64,000 bases of DNA from Tetradesmus obliquus (lineage: Eukaryota; Chlorophyta; Chlorophyceae; Sphaeropleales; Scenedesmaceae): NCBI GenBank assembly GCA_030272155.1, contig CP126194.1, forward strand, positions 6,315,501 through 6,379,500, read 5' to 3'. The notes beneath the pieces were generated by a model. It was not told the origin of the DNA. It saw only the letters and a program-made list of their open reading frames with translations, and did not search any database. Positions 62,508 through 64,000 of the stretch are shown piece after piece (within the stretch, counting starts at the first letter, position 1; each line of letters begins with the position of its first letter). Made by a program: the position numbers and the translations under genes.

Positions 62508-64000
62508 TGCCGGAGCACTTTTTCGCCATCGGCTACTACAACGCCTTCCAGCGTATCCTGGGCACGGTGGATGGCTGGAACTTCTACAACGCCGTGCAGG
62601 AGCAGCTCGAGAATGTCGTGCTCAAAGTGCCAGATGAGCGTGCAGACTATCTGTATACCAAGTTTGGGAACGGAACAGTTCTGGATGCCCTTGGCCAGCT
62701 GCAGTTCGATGGCCGGATGAACCGCATGCTTGAGCTGATGCCAGATCTCGTGATGGTGAGCGGCACGCCGCATGTGGCAGAGGCTGACTCAGAGGCTGTG
62801 TGCACGTGGCTGCAGTAGCTGCTACAGCGCACCATGATGCACCTACGTAGGTTTATTTTCATTCATGTTTTTGAACAGTTTATTGCTACGCAGATGGACC
62901 AAAAAGGTTTGTTGCATCCAGCCTGCTAATCACCGTCAAGTCAATGTCACCTGTGCTGGCACTGTCACATTGCATTAGGTCGAAGCTGCCGTGGCCGTTC
63001 ACATCTCGAAGTAACACACCAACCGCATGCACACTGCGTCTTACATGTCATGCGCGCAGGCGAGTTCGCAAACTTTCACCGGTTTGGCAGGTGCGGCCCG
63101 TCCTGTTACTATGTATATACATATATGTTACATGTTATGTGCTGTGTGCAATGCGCTAGCTACACCATGCATTGTGGCACGACTTGCATGGCTCGTCAGT
63201 AAGGCATGCTACCATGAGTATCACATAACATCACTCACTGATGAGTTCCTGGACGCTTTGAGTGCATGCGGTATGGCTGCAATTCAACAGTTTCTCACAA
63301 GAGTGTTGTGCGATGCACGCAGACTATGCTATGATAAACACGGTCAAGAAGCGCGCCAGGGCTGCCGCCAACAAGCAGCTTGAAGTCAATCCGGTGCGTT
63401 CGGGTGTGCATGCAATCTTCAGCACACCTGGTGCTCGATATTTGATCCTCTGGCAGTTGTCTGCTAGTGTCTGGATTAAATTGTGATGATGTAAAAGTCA
63501 ACAGCGTCATGGACAGTTGTTGTTGGCTTCTGCATGTAGCAAGCATCTCTGTATGCAAGACCTGTAAGCACGTAGCATTCACGTTCTTGCAATGCGGAGG
63601 ATTGGTGTCTGCATGCTCAAGTGCTCTATTTGTGCATCAAACAGACAACACCGCATTCGATACATGCAATGAATGCCCCAGCTGTAGCCTGAGCCAACTT
63701 CAGCTATGTGACGCATGGGGTTGGTTTTGCGCCACACAGACAACTGGCACAACAGAGGCGGACAGGTCGTTCAATGACCTCAACAGTAAGTCGCCCAAGG
63801 CCAAGCATAGGGCCGCCATAGCCCAGAAGGCCACCTTCAAGGGCAGCGCCAAGTCCATGCCGGCGCGCCTGCCAGCAGCTGCTGCGGCTGATGTGACAGA
63901 AGCCGGATCCAAGGTCATTTCGAAAACGGCGATGCGCACAATCCCCAAGATCGTCAGGACAGCCGGCAGGGCGCTGGGTCCGATTGGTGTCCTGGTGGAG
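62508..64000 (+). CDS. Unidentified gene running off the right edge (partial)
   Basis: Exons supported: 62508-62755 (after ACGTCAG; VPEHFFAIGYYNAFQRIL to ELMPDLVM, GTGAGC donor); a second ending at 63392 before GTGCGT, with MHADYAMINTVKKRARAAAN and KQLEVNP, whose acceptor is probably near 63303; and a third from about 63739 (after GCCACACAG) to the edge, TTGTTEADRSFNDLNS and a basic Ala/Lys-rich part ending ALGPIGVLVE. The first two junctions fit in phase 0. I do not recognise the family; there is no signal peptide or membrane segment in the visible part. The 5' end may lie in 61863-62507 and the 3' end is outside the window. Confidence 0.6.

Overview
The window is nuclear DNA from a green alga, most likely a chlorophycean of the Scenedesmus/Selenastrum type (lineage inferred from gene content and style, not from a marker gene). 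It holds a complete zeaxanthin epoxidase and algal beta-tubulin. Genes are spliced by many short GT-AG introns (usually GTGAG/GTGCG...TGCAG). Low-complexity (GCA/CTG)n runs encode Ala, Gln and Ser tracts. The poly(A)-signal pentamer TGTAA, typical of green algae, lies downstream of several stop codons. The sense strand of introns and UTRs is visibly G+T-rich, which helps to assign strand.

Layout, left to right: the last 34 codons of an unidentified + strand gene (2-106) and a long gene-poor stretch; a - strand protein ending in a PHPT1/Janus-like domain (4925-7529), divergent from a + strand soluble inorganic pyrophosphatase (8033-11599); a 13-kb - strand gene for a rotatin-like centriole protein with 14 exons in perfect phase and 3160 codons (13114-25984); a lower-GC + strand stretch with unassigned exon-like segments (26283-29079); beta-tubulin on + (29473-32025); a - strand plastid-type acidic protein (33720-37141); a - strand DHHC S-acyltransferase (38760-42021); a - strand universal stress protein (43170-45132); zeaxanthin epoxidase on - (47781-53374); cyclin H on - (53908-57265); a - strand cysteine-rich/EGF-repeat protein with a degenerate M23-like C-terminus (58341-61862, N-terminus unresolved); and a + strand gene running off the right edge (62508-64000). 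For the nine complete models all exon phases join without a frame break; I worked the junctions out by hand.

The most unusual feature recurs in at least six genes. Introns next to an exon contain one to three degenerate copies of that exon's own edge (20-40 nt of exon plus the splice site and adjoining intron), displaced by about 90-160 bp. I call these exon-edge echoes. They occur in the pyrophosphatase (four), DHHC transferase (two exons, four copies), stress protein, zeaxanthin epoxidase (two exons), cyclin H (both edges of one exon) and at the stop-codon end of the first gene. In zeaxanthin epoxidase intron 6 an echo array also carries an inverted arm and forms a hairpin of about 149 nt with a 38-bp perfect outer stem.

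The genes do not form one pathway. Rotatin and beta-tubulin both serve centrioles and microtubules. Zeaxanthin epoxidase and the acidic protein are probably plastid proteins. Cyclin H belongs to the CDK-activating kinase/TFIIH.
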